A stretch of DNA of 64,000 nt, taken from the NCBI GenBank assembly GCA_963824195.1, contig CAWGOJ010000008.1, positions 248,001 to 312,000 of the forward strand, given 5' to 3'. How positions within the stretch are numbered: the first letter of the stretch is position 1; the number at the start of each line of letters is the position of its first letter. Below the pieces are notes generated by a model. It searched no databases and was not told the origin of the DNA. It saw nothing but the letters and a program-made list of their open reading frames with translations. This DNA is from Bog-473 sp963824195 (GTDB taxonomy: Bacteria > Actinomycetota > Acidimicrobiia > Acidimicrobiales > RAAP-2). The position numbers were made by a program, and so were the translations under genes. This document shows positions 43,012 through 52,073 of this stretch, piece after piece.

Positions 43012-44498
43012 GAACGGACATACTCCCGCATCCGGAAGCGGCGTGTCCTCTTGGCGTACCACCTCGACGTCTGGGGCAGCTGGGTGGCGATCCTCCCGTT
43101 GGCGTTCTTGAAGTAGCTCTGGCACCCGTCGCTCCACACGGTGCCCGCCAGGGCCTGGGCCAGCTCCTCGTTGTAGGCGTCCATGACGTCCCGGCGGACG
43201 TCAACGGCGCGGGCCCGGCGGAGGCGCATGGCCCGCAGCGCGCTCAGGACGTACGTGGCCTGAGCCTCGAGGATGACGATGATGGAGTTACCGCCCTGGT
43301 TCGTGTTCGGACCGTAGAGCATGAAGAAGTTGGGGTACCCCGACACCGTCAGGCCCATGTAGGCGTGTGCCACCTCGGCCCAGTCGTCATGCAGGCGGCG
43401 GCCACCGATGCCCACCACGTCGATCCCCTCGAGGTACTCCGTCGCCTTGAAGCCCGTGGCCAACACGATGGCGTCCACCGGTCGCTCCCGCCCGTCGTGT
43501 GTGACGATGGAGCCCGGGGTCACGCGCTCGATGGCCTCGGTGACCAGCTCGACGTTGTCGCGCACCAAGGCCTTGTAGAAGTCGCTGCAGACCAGCGTGC
43601 GCTTGCACCCGAACGGGTAGTCCGGCGTGAGCTTGGCGCGCAGCTCGTCGTCCTGAATCCGGTGGTCGATGTGGCTGAGGGCCAGCGTCGTGAGCTGTTC
43701 GGCCACCTCGTCCCCGTGCCGGAAGGCGATCGCGTTCTCGAAGGTCCAGTAGATCTCGCGCCGGTGGCGCCGGATCGCGATCGGGTTATGCGCGAAGCGG
43801 CGCTTCTGTTCCTCGCTGAAGGGCTTGTCCGACCGGGGGAGGATCCACTGAGGCGTGCGCTGGAAGACGTGGACCTCCCGTGCCTCCTTGGCGAGCTCGG
43901 GCACGATCTGCGCCGCGCTGGCCCCCGTCCCGATGACCGCCACCCGGGTGCCCGCCAGGTCGTGCTCGTGCTCCCAGCGCGCCGAGTGGAAGCAGGGGCC
44001 GGCGAAGGAGCCGAGACCGTCGATCTCCGGGACGAACGGGGTGGTGAAGGTCCCGATGGCGCTCACGAGCACGTCGGCGACGTAGCCGCCGCCTTCGGCA
44101 TCGGTGAGACGCCACTGCCGTGCCCGCTCGTCCCAGCGCGCCGCGGTGATGCGGGTGTGGGGCCGCAGGTGGGGGCGGATGCCGAAGCGGTCGGCGCAAT
44201 CCTCGAAGTACTGGAGGATCTCGGGCTGGTTGGCGTAGGTCTTGCTCCAGTCCGGCTTGAGGGCGAAGGAGTACGAGTAGAGGTGCGACGGCACGTCGCA
44301 CGCCGCCCCGGGGTACGTGTTGGCACGCCAGGTGCCGCCCACGCCGTCGGATGCCTCGAAGAGCACGAAGTCACGCTGTCCCGACTTGGCCAGCCGGATG
44401 GCGAGCCCGAGCCCGCCCGCGCCGGCCCCCATGATGGCGACACGCCAGTGCGGATCCGCACCGCCGGCCCTCTCCCCGCCCCCTGCCGACACGGTCAC
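43008..44498 (-). CDS. Flavin-binding monooxygenase, Baeyer-Villiger type
   Basis: 496 residues. FAD site GAGAGGLGLAIRL, the BVMO fingerprint FxGxxxHxxxW seen as FAGPCFHSARW, the NADP site GTGASAAQIVPEL, and ATGFKATEYL. Converts a ketone to an ester or lactone, with FAD and NADPH and O2. GTG 44498 overlaps the VOC stop as GTGA. Related actinobacterial enzymes attack steroids, cyclic ketones or long-chain ketones; which applies is unknown. Confidence 0.92.
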   Translation of the reverse strand: MTVSAGGGERAGGADPHWRVAIMGAGAGGLGLAIRLAKSGQRDFVLFEASDGVGGTWRANTYPGAACDVPSHLYSYSFALKPDWSKTYANQPEILQYFEDCADRFGIRPHLRPHTRITAARWDERARQWRLTDAEGGGYVADVLVSAIGTFTTPFVPEIDGLGSFAGPCFHSARWEHEHDLAGTRVAVIGTGASAAQIVPELAKEAREVHVFQRTPQWILPRSDKPFSEEQKRRFAHNPIAIRRHRREIYWTFENAIAFRHGDEVAEQLTTLALSHIDHRIQDDELRAKLTPDYPFGCKRTLVCSDFYKALVRDNVELVTEAIERVTPGSIVTHDGRERPVDAIVLATGFKATEYLEGIDVVGIGGRRLHDDWAEVAHAYMGLTVSGYPNFFMLYGPNTNQGGNSIIVILEAQATYVLSALRAMRLRRARAVDVRRDVMDAYNEELAQALAGTVWSDGCQSYFKNANGRIATQLPQTSRWYAKRTRRFRMREYVRS

Positions 44499-44956
44499 GC
44501 GCCGGCCCCGGCGAGCGTGGCCAGGTTGCGCCGGGCGACGTCGTCCATCAGCTCCACCCGCACGCCGTTGGGGTCGCGCACCACGGCCAGGCGCGCCGGG
44601 CCCACCACGGCGACGGTCGGCTCTCCTCCGACGCCGAGCGCCGCCAGGCGCGGCAGGACCGTGTCGAGGTCGGCGTAGAGCGACAGCAGCATGAAGCCCT
44701 CCGCCGGCCCCGGCGCGTCGGCACCAGGCGGGTCCGTGCCGTCCCGGGCGACGAGCTCGACGATGCCGCTCTCGGGTGACGCCGCCTCGCCGAGGAACAC
44801 CGAGCGCAGCATCGTCGACTCCCCGCCGAACAGCTCGGGCCACGGGCCCTCGAACGTCTGGTCCATGACGACCTCGAACCCGAGGCCGTCGCGCCAGAAC
44901 ACGAGGCTGGCCTCGACGTCACGCGTCGCGATCGCAGAGTGGTGCAGCTTCGCCAC
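44495..44956 (-). CDS. VOC-family (glyoxalase/dioxygenase fold) protein
   Basis: 153 residues with two beta-alpha-beta-beta-beta modules: KLHHSAIATRDVEASLVFWR, DGLGFEV, and RDPNGVRVELMD near the end. His in HHSAI and Glu in VELMD are likely metal ligands. Isomerase, epimerase or lactone/epoxide-acting enzyme. GTG 44956 with GGAGG six bases upstream, first gene of the operon with the monooxygenase. Confidence 0.88.
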   Translation of the reverse strand: MAKLHHSAIATRDVEASLVFWRDGLGFEVVMDQTFEGPWPELFGGESTMLRSVFLGEAASPESGIVELVARDGTDPPGADAPGPAEGFMLLSLYADLDTVLPRLAALGVGGEPTVAVVGPARLAVVRDPNGVRVELMDDVARRNLATLAGAGA

Positions 44957-45043
44957 GGGGCCTCCGAGGAAGGTGATGGGGCCAAGAGTCTGCCACCGCC
45001 TGCCGGGTACGGTCTGGCCCTGAGCGGGTCCGAAGGGAGGCAC

Positions 45044-45814
45044 ATGGAGGACGAGGCACAGCCGCTTGCGCTGGTCGTCGGGGGCGGCTCGGGCATCGGC
45101 GCCGCGCTGGCCGACGCGCTCCGGACGCAGGGCACCACGACCGTGACCTGGGACATCGCGGGCACCCACGACGTCACCTGCAACGTGACCGAGCCCGATG
45201 AGATCGACGAGGCCGTCGGCGTGACCCGCATGCGCTGGGGCGTCCCGACCTCGGTCACGGTGACGGCGGGCGTCGGCCACGCCGGGATGTTGGTCGACGC
45301 CGCCCCGGAGGACTTCGACCGGATCATGCGGGTGAACGCCCGTGGGCCCTGGCTCTGCATGCGGGCCTGGGTCGGCGCCATGCGGGACCAGGGGATCGCC
45401 GGCTCGTTCGTCGCCGTCTCGAGCGTGAGCGCTCGGTTGGTGGACCGCAACATGGGCCTCTACTGCACGTCCAAGGCGGCGCTGTCCATGCTGGTCCAGG
45501 TGGCCGCCGCCGAGTGGGGGCCGCTGGGCCTCCGCGTCAACGCCGTGGCACCTGGCGTGACGCGCACACCGATGCTCGGACCCTCGGCGTCCGTCGAGGG
45601 CTCACCGTGGCTCGCCGGCGTGGCCGACCGCACCGCGCTGGGCCGGCTGGGCGAGGCCGACGACATCGCCCAGGCCATCATCGCCCTGCACTCCATGGAG
45701 TGGGTCACCGGGCAGGTGGTCGAGTGTGATGGCGGGCTCTCGCTGCGCAGCCCCATCGACTCCTACGGCGAGATGCAGCGCATGCGGGCCGGGCCGGGCG
45801 ACAAGAAGGACTGA
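45044..45814 (+). CDS. Short-chain dehydrogenase/reductase
   Basis: 256 residues. Cofactor loop GGGSGIGAALA, catalytic Ser in AVSSVSAR and YCTSK. Val-Thr-Ala-Gly-Val replaces the usual NNAG (TVTAGVG), a departure seen in a subset of SDRs. Ends with VVECDGGLSLRSP, the classical dimer motif. Strong AAGGGAGG before ATG 45044. It diverges from the VOC gene with 87 bp between. Confidence 0.92.
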   Translation: MEDEAQPLALVVGGGSGIGAALADALRTQGTTTVTWDIAGTHDVTCNVTEPDEIDEAVGVTRMRWGVPTSVTVTAGVGHAGMLVDAAPEDFDRIMRVNARGPWLCMRAWVGAMRDQGIAGSFVAVSSVSARLVDRNMGLYCTSKAALSMLVQVAAAEWGPLGLRVNAVAPGVTRTPMLGPSASVEGSPWLAGVADRTALGRLGEADDIAQAIIALHSMEWVTGQVVECDGGLSLRSPIDSYGEMQRMRAGPGDKKD

Positions 45815-45823
45815 GCGCACGGC

Positions 45824-46439
45824 TCAGGCGGCGCCCTGTGGCCGCAGCCCGTCACACACGATGCCCAACAGATCGCAGGCCGGGGCGCCGCCGTTGTGCG
45901 TGGACGCCTGGCAGGTCGCGCCGACCAGGGACACCACCATGGCCGCGGTCACGTCTGGCCGCACGGCGCCCACGGACTGCGCCCGCTGCAGCAGCACGCC
46001 GACGGCATCGCGTAGCCCGTCCTTCACCTCGGCGGCGGCCACGTCGAACTCCAGGCCGGCGCCCATCACCGCCACCAAGAGGTCCCGTTTGGCCGCACTC
46101 TCCTCCACGATGTGCTCCAGGAAGCCGAAGAAGGCGGCGGCCGGGTCCGCCGGCATCGGCCAGCGCTTGCGCGTCGACCGTCAGCGCCGACAGCCGATCC
46201 AACAGGATGGCCTCGCAGAGCTTCTCCTTGGTCGGGAAGTGCCGGTACAGCGTCCCGACGCCCACCCCAGCCTTTTCGGCGATCACGTCGACCGGGACCT
46301 CTATCCCCTCGGCGGCGAAGACCACCTCGGCCGCCTCGAGGATGCGCGCCCTGTTGCGCTGAGCGTCGGCCCGCTGCGGGCGCGTGGCAGCAGCGCTCGG
46401 CGCGTCACACCCTCCCGCTAGCTTCGAATCCGGGCCCAC
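45824..46439 (-). pseudogene. TetR-family repressor with internal frameshift
   Basis: From GTG 46439 (GGAGGAGA seven bases upstream) the first frame reads the helix-turn-helix ARILEAAEVVFAAEGIEV, VIAEKAGVGVGTLYRHFPTK. About 46150 the frame must shift by one base; the C-terminal ligand domain continues in another frame as PAAAFFGFLEHIVEESAAKR and ends at 45824. In the first frame it would run on as non-TetR sequence. Both parts match one TetR protein of ~205 residues, so either the gene is inactive or a base is wrong in the sequence. It would control the divergent exporter. Confidence 0.8.
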
Positions 46440-46458
46440 GGAAATCTCTCCTCCCCTG

Positions 46459-46488
46459 TTGACAAACGGAACCATCGTTCCGTATAGT
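46459..46488 (+). promoter_or_regulatory. Exporter promoter with TetR operator between -35 and -10
   Basis: TTGACA (46459-46464), an 18-base spacer and TATAGT (46483-46488) make a good housekeeping promoter reading into the exporter. The spacer contains ACGGAAC-CATC-GTTCCGT (46466-46483), a perfect 7-bp inverted repeat typical of TetR operators. A second GGAACC half lies just downstream at 46495. Confidence 0.75.
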
Positions 46489-46620
46489 CTAAATGGAACC
46501 AATACTCCGATTCCGATTGTAGGCCATCCGAGCCGCCGAAACCAGACCTTTCCCAGGTGAGGGCGGCGGTAGCCAGGCCAGGACGATCGAGTTCGGTCCC
46601 TTCCAGGAAATGGAGACGCC

Positions 46621-48126
46621 ATGACCTCGACCCTCGACACCCCGGGCCAGACCACAGGAACAGGGTTTGACCTCGACCCCAAGCGCTTCAGGGCACTGGC
46701 CATCATCGCGGTGGCCCAGCTCATGGTGGTGCTCGACGCCTCGGTGGTGATCATCGCCCTTCCGTCGGCCCAGCGAGCCCTGCACATCTCGGCCGCCAAC
46801 CGCCAGTGGATGCTGACCGCCTACACGCTCTCGTTCGCCGGGCTGCTCCTCCTGGGCGGCCGCATCGCCGACTACTTCGGGCGCAAGCGGATGTTCGTCA
46901 TCAGCCTGATCGGCTTCGCCGGCGCCTCCGCGCTCGGGGGCCTGGCCCAGGACTCAGCCATGCTCTTCGGCGCCCGTGCCCTGCAGGGTGCCTTCGCCGC
47001 CGTCATGGCGCCTGCCGCACTCTCGCTGCTCACCGTGGCCTTCACCGAGCCCAAGGAGCGCGCCCGGGCCTTCGCCGTCTACGGCGGCATCGCCGGCGCA
47101 GGCGCCGCCATCGGCCTCATCCTCGGCGGCGTGCTGACCGAGTTCGCCTCCTGGCGCTGGACGCTCCTCATCAACGTGCCCATCGCGATCGTGGCCGCCG
47201 TGGCCGCCTTCCGCTACGTCTCGGAGAGCCGGGCCTCGGCCAACCACGGCTACGACCTCCCCGGCGCGGCGACCGTCACCGGTGGACTGCTGGCGCTCGT
47301 CTACGGGTTCACCAAGGCGGGCACCGACGGCTGGGGCTCTTCGACCACCGTCGCGCTGTTCGCCATCGCCGCCGTGCTGCTGGTGGCCTTCGTCGTCATC
47401 GAGCAGCGGGCCGCCCACCCGCTCCTCCCCCTCCGGGTGGTCCTCGACCGCAACCGCGGCGGTTCCTTCCTGGCCTCGCTGCTCGTCGGGACGGCGATGC
47501 TCGGCACCTTCCTCTCGCTCACCTACTACTTCCAGGGCACGCTGCACTACTCGGCCCTCAAGACCGGCTTCGCCTTCGTGCCGTTCTCGCTCGGGATCAT
47601 CTCCGGCGCCACCGCGGCCAGCCGCCTCCTGCCCCGATTCGGACCGCGGGCGCTCCTGACCGGTGGGCTCCTCCTGGCCACGGCGGGGCTCGTCCTCTTC
47701 AGCACCCTCGACGTGCACTCGGCCTACGTGAGCACCGTGCTCCCGGCCGAGCTCATCGTGAGCCTGGGCATGGGCCTGTCGTTCGTGGCCATGAGCAGCA
47801 CGGCGCTCCTCGGTGTCAGCCCCGAGGACGCCGGCGTGGCCAGCGCGCTGGTGAACTCAACGCAGCAGACCGGGAGCTCCATGGGCGCCGCGCTCATCAA
47901 CACGATCGCCACCAGTGCCGCCGTGTCCTACGTCGCCTCCCACGGCACCTCGCCGGAGGCACTCACCGCCGGGGCCATCCACGGCTACACGACCGCTTTC
48001 ACCTTCAGCGCCATCGTGTTGGCCGTGGCCGCCGCCGCCGCCTTCACCCTGATCCGGCGAGCGCGACCCTCAACCGACGAAGCCGTGGTCGAGGGCGAGC
48101 AGGTCCTGGCGCTGGCCGGCGTCTGA
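46621..48126 (+). CDS. MFS drug-efflux transporter, DHA2 (14-span) family
   Basis: 501 residues. LMVVLDASVVIIALPSAQRA (motif D1), GGRIADYFGRKRM (motif A), GAGAAIGLILGGVL (motif C), and 14 hydrophobic segments. Exports lipophilic drugs or metabolites in exchange for protons. It diverges from tetR and carries a 125-nt untranslated leader after the promoter. ATG 46621. Confidence 0.94.
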   Translation: MTSTLDTPGQTTGTGFDLDPKRFRALAIIAVAQLMVVLDASVVIIALPSAQRALHISAANRQWMLTAYTLSFAGLLLLGGRIADYFGRKRMFVISLIGFAGASALGGLAQDSAMLFGARALQGAFAAVMAPAALSLLTVAFTEPKERARAFAVYGGIAGAGAAIGLILGGVLTEFASWRWTLLINVPIAIVAAVAAFRYVSESRASANHGYDLPGAATVTGGLLALVYGFTKAGTDGWGSSTTVALFAIAAVLLVAFVVIEQRAAHPLLPLRVVLDRNRGGSFLASLLVGTAMLGTFLSLTYYFQGTLHYSALKTGFAFVPFSLGIISGATAASRLLPRFGPRALLTGGLLLATAGLVLFSTLDVHSAYVSTVLPAELIVSLGMGLSFVAMSSTALLGVSPEDAGVASALVNSTQQTGSSMGAALINTIATSAAVSYVASHGTSPEALTAGAIHGYTTAFTFSAIVLAVAAAAAFTLIRRARPSTDEAVVEGEQVLALAGV

Positions 48127-48158
48127 CCCCGCGGACCGCTCCGGGCCCGCGCCGCGCC

Positions 48159-49070
48159 TCAGCGGCGGAGCGGCTCGGAGTGGTCCCAGTCGGCCAGGAG
48201 CGTGCGCAGCGCGGTCAGCAGGATGAGAGGCTGGTCGAGCATGGCGTGGTGCCCCGCTTCGGGCAGCTCGATCACCGGCGTGACCCGACCCAGCTTCTCG
48301 TACATGGCGGCACCGATGTCCGGCGTCACCAGCCCGCACTCGGAGCGCAACAGCGCCAGCCGGCAGTCGATCTCCTCGAGGTAGGGCGCGGCGATGGATC
48401 GGACCGTGTCGCCGAATTGCTCGAAGATCCGGCGGTCGAACTTCCACTGCCACCCACCGTCCACCGCGGTGAGCGAGTGGCGTGCCACGAAGTCGATCAC
48501 GTAGTCGAGGTAGTGCTCCTGCGCCGGCACGGTGCGGAAGCGGGCGAGGGCGTCGTCGACGGTCGGGTACGTGCGGGGTCGGCCGAACGCATCGCGCACG
48601 TGGAACGCGCGAACCTCGGGGTCGGGCTCCTCCACCGGAGAGTCGCACACGATCACGCCCCCGACGTCATTGCCGTGCCGCGCCGCGGTGACGATGGTGA
48701 CGAACCCGCCCATGCTGTGGCCGATGACCACCGGCGGGCCGCCGATGCCGGCGTCGCCGGCGACCGCCATCACCTCGTCGGCCCACTGTTCGGGCACGTA
48801 GCACTCTCGGTGCCCGCTGTCGCCGTGGCCGGAGAGGTCGATCGCCACCACCCGCAACTCGGAGGCGAACGTCGCCGCCACGTGCGTCCACCAGTGGGCG
48901 TGGGCGCCGCCGCCGTGCACGAAGACCAGGCCCCGCCGGCCGCGCTGACCCCACGCCAGGTAGTGGACCGGGCAGCCGTCGACCGTCACTGACCCGTCGG
49001 TGAACGGGTGGGCGACCGCCCGCGCGAACCACGCCGGGGCGTCCGGGCGCAGCGCAGGTGTTCCCGCCAC
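48159..49070 (-). CDS. Alpha/beta hydrolase
   Basis: 303 residues. Oxyanion HGGGAHAHWW, nucleophile GHSMGG, late His in EAGHHAMLDQP, and VTVDGCPVHYLAWGQRG at the start. Cytoplasmic esterase, epoxide hydrolase or C-C hydrolase. It lies just after the ferredoxin/P450 pair (22 bp gap) in the same direction and may be cotranscribed. Confidence 0.9.
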   Translation of the reverse strand: MAGTPALRPDAPAWFARAVAHPFTDGSVTVDGCPVHYLAWGQRGRRGLVFVHGGGAHAHWWTHVAATFASELRVVAIDLSGHGDSGHRECYVPEQWADEVMAVAGDAGIGGPPVVIGHSMGGFVTIVTAARHGNDVGGVIVCDSPVEEPDPEVRAFHVRDAFGRPRTYPTVDDALARFRTVPAQEHYLDYVIDFVARHSLTAVDGGWQWKFDRRIFEQFGDTVRSIAAPYLEEIDCRLALLRSECGLVTPDIGAAMYEKLGRVTPVIELPEAGHHAMLDQPLILLTALRTLLADWDHSEPLRR

Positions 49071-49092
49071 GGTCTCCCGCCGGTGCTGCCGG

Positions 49093-49287
49093 CTACTCGC
49101 TGATGATCTCGATCGCGTACTCGGGGCAGTTGGCCACGGCCAGGCGGGCCTTCTCCTCGAGCTCGGGCGGCACCACGTCGACGATGACCGAGGCCAGCCC
49201 GTAGTCGTCGACGTCGAAGATCTCAGGGGCCAGCCCGTAGCAGCGGGCGTGGCCCTGGCACTTGTCGGGGTCGACGCGGAGCTTCAT
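49093..49287 (-). CDS. Ferredoxin, 3Fe-4S type, P450 partner
   Basis: 64 residues. Cluster ligands in KCQGHARCYGLAPEIF and NCPEYAI, i.e. C-x2-[H]-x2-C ... CP, the pattern of the small ferredoxins that serve actinobacterial P450s; the His in place of the second Cys is usual in this group. Start overlaps the P450 stop by one base (TGATG). Confidence 0.93.
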   Translation of the reverse strand: MKLRVDPDKCQGHARCYGLAPEIFDVDDYGLASVIVDVVPPELEEKARLAVANCPEYAIEIISE

Positions 49288-50501
49288 CAGAACACCACCG
49301 GGCAGATGCGGGGTCCGCGGACCTGGCCGCCGGCCCAGGTGACCTCGGCGCCCTCGGCGAGCGAGAAGTCCGGGATGCGGGCGAGCCACTCCTCGAGCGC
49401 CACCTGCAGCTCCATGCGGGCCAGGTTCGACCCGGCACAGCGGTGGATGCCCGAGCCGAACGCCACGTGGCGGTTGTGGGCCCGGTCGAGCTGGACGACC
49501 TCAGGATGCTCGAACGCCTCGGGGTCGCGGTTGGCGGCCGGGAAGTTCATGAGCACCTTGTCCCCCGCCTTCATGGGGCAACCCGCGTACACCACGTCCT
49601 CGGTCACCTCGCGGGCCATGGTCACCGGCGAGTACGCCCGCAGCAGCTCCTCGATCGCCGTCGGCATCAGCTCGGGCTCGGCCACCAGGCGCTTGCGGTC
49701 ATCGGGGTGCGTGGCCAAGTGCCAGAGCGAGGAGCCAATGGCGCTCCAGGTGGTGTCGACCCCGGCAATCAGGGCGAGCGCCGCCATGCCCAGCACGATG
49801 CCGTCGTCGACGGGCTTCCCGTCCACCTCCGTGGTGAGCAGCTCACTCAGGAGGTCGTCGCCCGGGTTGGCGCGCCGCTCCTCGAGCTGTCCCAGGAAGT
49901 AGTTGAGGAGGCCCTCAGCGCCGCGCTGGCGGCGCTCGGCGTCGTCGGCAAACTCCAGCACGTCGCGCACCCACCCCGTGAAGGTGTCCGAGAGGTCGGG
50001 CGAGACGCCCAGGATGTGAGCGATGACCCGGACCGGGATCTGCTGCGCGTAGTCGGCCGCCGCATCCGCATGCCCGGAGTCGGCGAACCCGTCCAGGAGC
50101 TTCGTGCACAGGTCCCGCGTCAGCGGCACGTAGCCGTCGACCCGCTTGTGCGAGAACCAGGGAAGCAGGAGACGGCGGGTCCAGGTGTGCAGCGGCGGGT
50201 CCGAGGAGATGGGGGGCAGCCCGTACTCCAGGTTGGGGCCGTCGAAGTCGGCGTTGGGGTCCTCGTCCTCGTCGCCGGGGATCACCGCCACCTTGAGGGA
50301 GCTGAAGTGCTCGATGTCGTGAGCGATGGCCGTGACGTCCTCGTAGCGGGTCGGCAGCCAGCTGCTCTTGCGCCGGTTCGTGTGGGCGATCGGGCAGGTC
50401 CCCCGCAGGTCGTCCCAGATGCTGAACGGGTCCTTGACGTACCGGGGGTCCAGCACGTCGAAGTCGGTGGCCCAGTCCTTCACCGGTGCGATCTCTGTCA
50501 T
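49287..50501 (-). CDS. Cytochrome P450
   Basis: 404 residues. I-helix AGVDTTW, K-helix EELLR, heme loop FGSGIHRCAGSNLAR with Cys355. Soluble, class I. With its own ferredoxin downstream it needs only a ferredoxin reductase, not in the window. Length and motifs fit the CYP families that hydroxylate terpenes, steroids or fatty acids. Confidence 0.95.
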   Translation of the reverse strand: MTEIAPVKDWATDFDVLDPRYVKDPFSIWDDLRGTCPIAHTNRRKSSWLPTRYEDVTAIAHDIEHFSSLKVAVIPGDEDEDPNADFDGPNLEYGLPPISSDPPLHTWTRRLLLPWFSHKRVDGYVPLTRDLCTKLLDGFADSGHADAAADYAQQIPVRVIAHILGVSPDLSDTFTGWVRDVLEFADDAERRQRGAEGLLNYFLGQLEERRANPGDDLLSELLTTEVDGKPVDDGIVLGMAALALIAGVDTTWSAIGSSLWHLATHPDDRKRLVAEPELMPTAIEELLRAYSPVTMAREVTEDVVYAGCPMKAGDKVLMNFPAANRDPEAFEHPEVVQLDRAHNRHVAFGSGIHRCAGSNLARMELQVALEEWLARIPDFSLAEGAEVTWAGGQVRGPRICPVVF

Positions 50502-50689
50502 GGGAACCCCCTTGGTCCTGTAGTCAGCGACTCGACAATCAGCCTAGTTCGGCGCAGGGCGGGGACATCTGCGCCGCCGCCAAGTTGTGACCAAGGTCCC
50601 AGCCGGCCCGCAGGGCGGCCACACGGGCGTGCCGCACAGTGCGCCAGACGGCAGATCGCCGGGCCACACAGAGCAGGAGCCCACACGAC

Positions 50690-51250
50690 ATGAAGACCGA
50701 TCCACTGCCAGAGCCATTACCGGAGCAGCTGCCCGAGCCGGAAAGCGGCGGCACCAGCGAGCTCCCCACGCCGCGTCGCGGCGCCTGCTGGCGCTGGTCC
50801 GGTCGGCGCAAGGCGCTCGTCGCCGGCGGCGCCATGGCCACCGTGCTGGGCCTCGGCGCATCCGCCGCCGGAGCCGCCACCTCGAGCTCTGGTCCGCCGG
50901 CGGGCGCGCACGGCCAACCCCCGGCCGGGGCGGCCCGGCCCACGGTCGGCGGCAAGGTCACGGCCGTCAGCGGCAACGACGTCACGGTGGAGACGCGCCA
51001 GGACACCACGACCACCGTCGTCGTGTCCTCGACCACCAGCTACAAGACGGCGACCCGGCCCGGTGGGGCTTCCTCGACGGCGAGCGCAGCGGCGCTCAAG
51101 GTCGGCGACTTCATCGGGGTACAGGGCACCAGGGAGAGCGGCGGGACTGTGATCGCGTCGAGCATCGTGATCAGCAACAGTGCACCGCCCGGCGGCCCGG
51201 CCGGGCGCGTCAAGGGCGGCCGGCCTCCGGCGGGTGCGCCGGGCGCGTGA
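50690..51250 (+). CDS. Membrane-anchored or secreted DUF5666-like protein
   Basis: 186 residues. N-terminal Pro/Glu-rich tail (PLPEPLPEQLPEPES), one membrane span (KALVAGGAMATVLGLGASAA), then a small beta domain GGKVTAVSGNDVTVETRQDT and VGDFIGVQGTRESGGTVIAS, the OB-like DUF5666 pattern. AGGAG 12 bases before ATG 50690. It overlaps the convergent dioxygenase gene by 41 bp. Confidence 0.7.
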   Translation: MKTDPLPEPLPEQLPEPESGGTSELPTPRRGACWRWSGRRKALVAGGAMATVLGLGASAAGAATSSSGPPAGAHGQPPAGAARPTVGGKVTAVSGNDVTVETRQDTTTTVVVSSTTSYKTATRPGGASSTASAAALKVGDFIGVQGTRESGGTVIASSIVISNSAPPGGPAGRVKGGRPPAGAPGA

Positions 51251-52073
51251 CCGGGGCACCCGCGCGCAGCACCTCGTACTGCCGGGACTCGTCGTCGGCG
51301 GTGACGCGCGTCGTGACCCCGCCCGGTTCGCCGCGGATCACCGCGGCGCCGGTCGGCGCGAACTGCACGATGTAGGCCTTGCGCACGGCGTCGGTGCGGT
51401 TGGGGCCCGTCGAGTGCGGGGTCAGCGAGGAGAAGACAACGATGCTGCCCGCAGACGCCGGCACGGCCACGGCGTGCTCGGGGTCGTGCAGGCAGACGAA
51501 GCCGATGTCGGAGTACTCGTGGGCGAGGGTCCCGAGCCGGTGCAGGCCCGGCACCACCCAGGGGCACCCGTTCTCCTCGGTGGCGTCGGTAAGCGCCACC
51601 CAGCAGGTCAGGTACTGCTGGGGCTCGACGAACGCGTATCCGTTGTCCTGGTGCCACGGAAACGGCGACTCGGTGCCCGGTTTCTTGTACACAGCCTGGT
51701 CCCAGTACAGCCGCACGTCGGGACCGATGAGGTCGGCGCACACGTCGGCGAATAGGGCGCTCGAGGTGAAGCGGCGCAGCAACGCCGAGCGCACCACGAG
51801 GTGGGTGGTGAAGGTGATCTCGTCGGCGCGGGCGATGAAAAATCGGCCGCCCTCCATGGCGCGCAACGCCTCCTCCTGGCGCGCCTCGAAGGGGTCGATG
51901 GCCTCCACCAGCGCCTCCAGCTCGGCCGGCGCCAGGGCATCCTCGAGCACGAAGAACCCCTCTTCGTCGTACCGACGGGCCTGCGCCGGCGTGACGGCGC
52001 GGAACGGGCCGGTGTGCTCGGCCCACGAGAAGGACGTGTTCAGCTCGTGGACCGGCGGCCCAGCTGGGCTCAT
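51210..52073 (-). CDS. Phytanoyl-CoA dioxygenase-family protein
   Basis: 287 residues. Fe(II)/2-oxoglutarate jelly roll: WHQDNGYAFVEPQQYLTCWV gives the HxD pair, TPHSTGPNRTDAVRKAY the distal His and the Arg that binds oxoglutarate. ATG 52073 overlaps the hydratase stop (ATGA). Hydroxylates an alkyl chain or small acid; phytanoyl-CoA is not implied. Confidence 0.9.
   Translation of the reverse strand: MSPAGPPVHELNTSFSWAEHTGPFRAVTPAQARRYDEEGFFVLEDALAPAELEALVEAIDPFEARQEEALRAMEGGRFFIARADEITFTTHLVVRSALLRRFTSSALFADVCADLIGPDVRLYWDQAVYKKPGTESPFPWHQDNGYAFVEPQQYLTCWVALTDATEENGCPWVVPGLHRLGTLAHEYSDIGFVCLHDPEHAVAVPASAGSIVVFSSLTPHSTGPNRTDAVRKAYIVQFAPTGAAVIRGEPGGVTTRVTADDESRQYEVLRAGAPVTRPAHPPEAGRP

Noticed and set aside
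46415..46440. tRNA T-arm-like string TTCGAATCCGGGCC
   Set aside because: It lies in the coding start of tetR; no acceptor, D or anticodon arms can be drawn around it.
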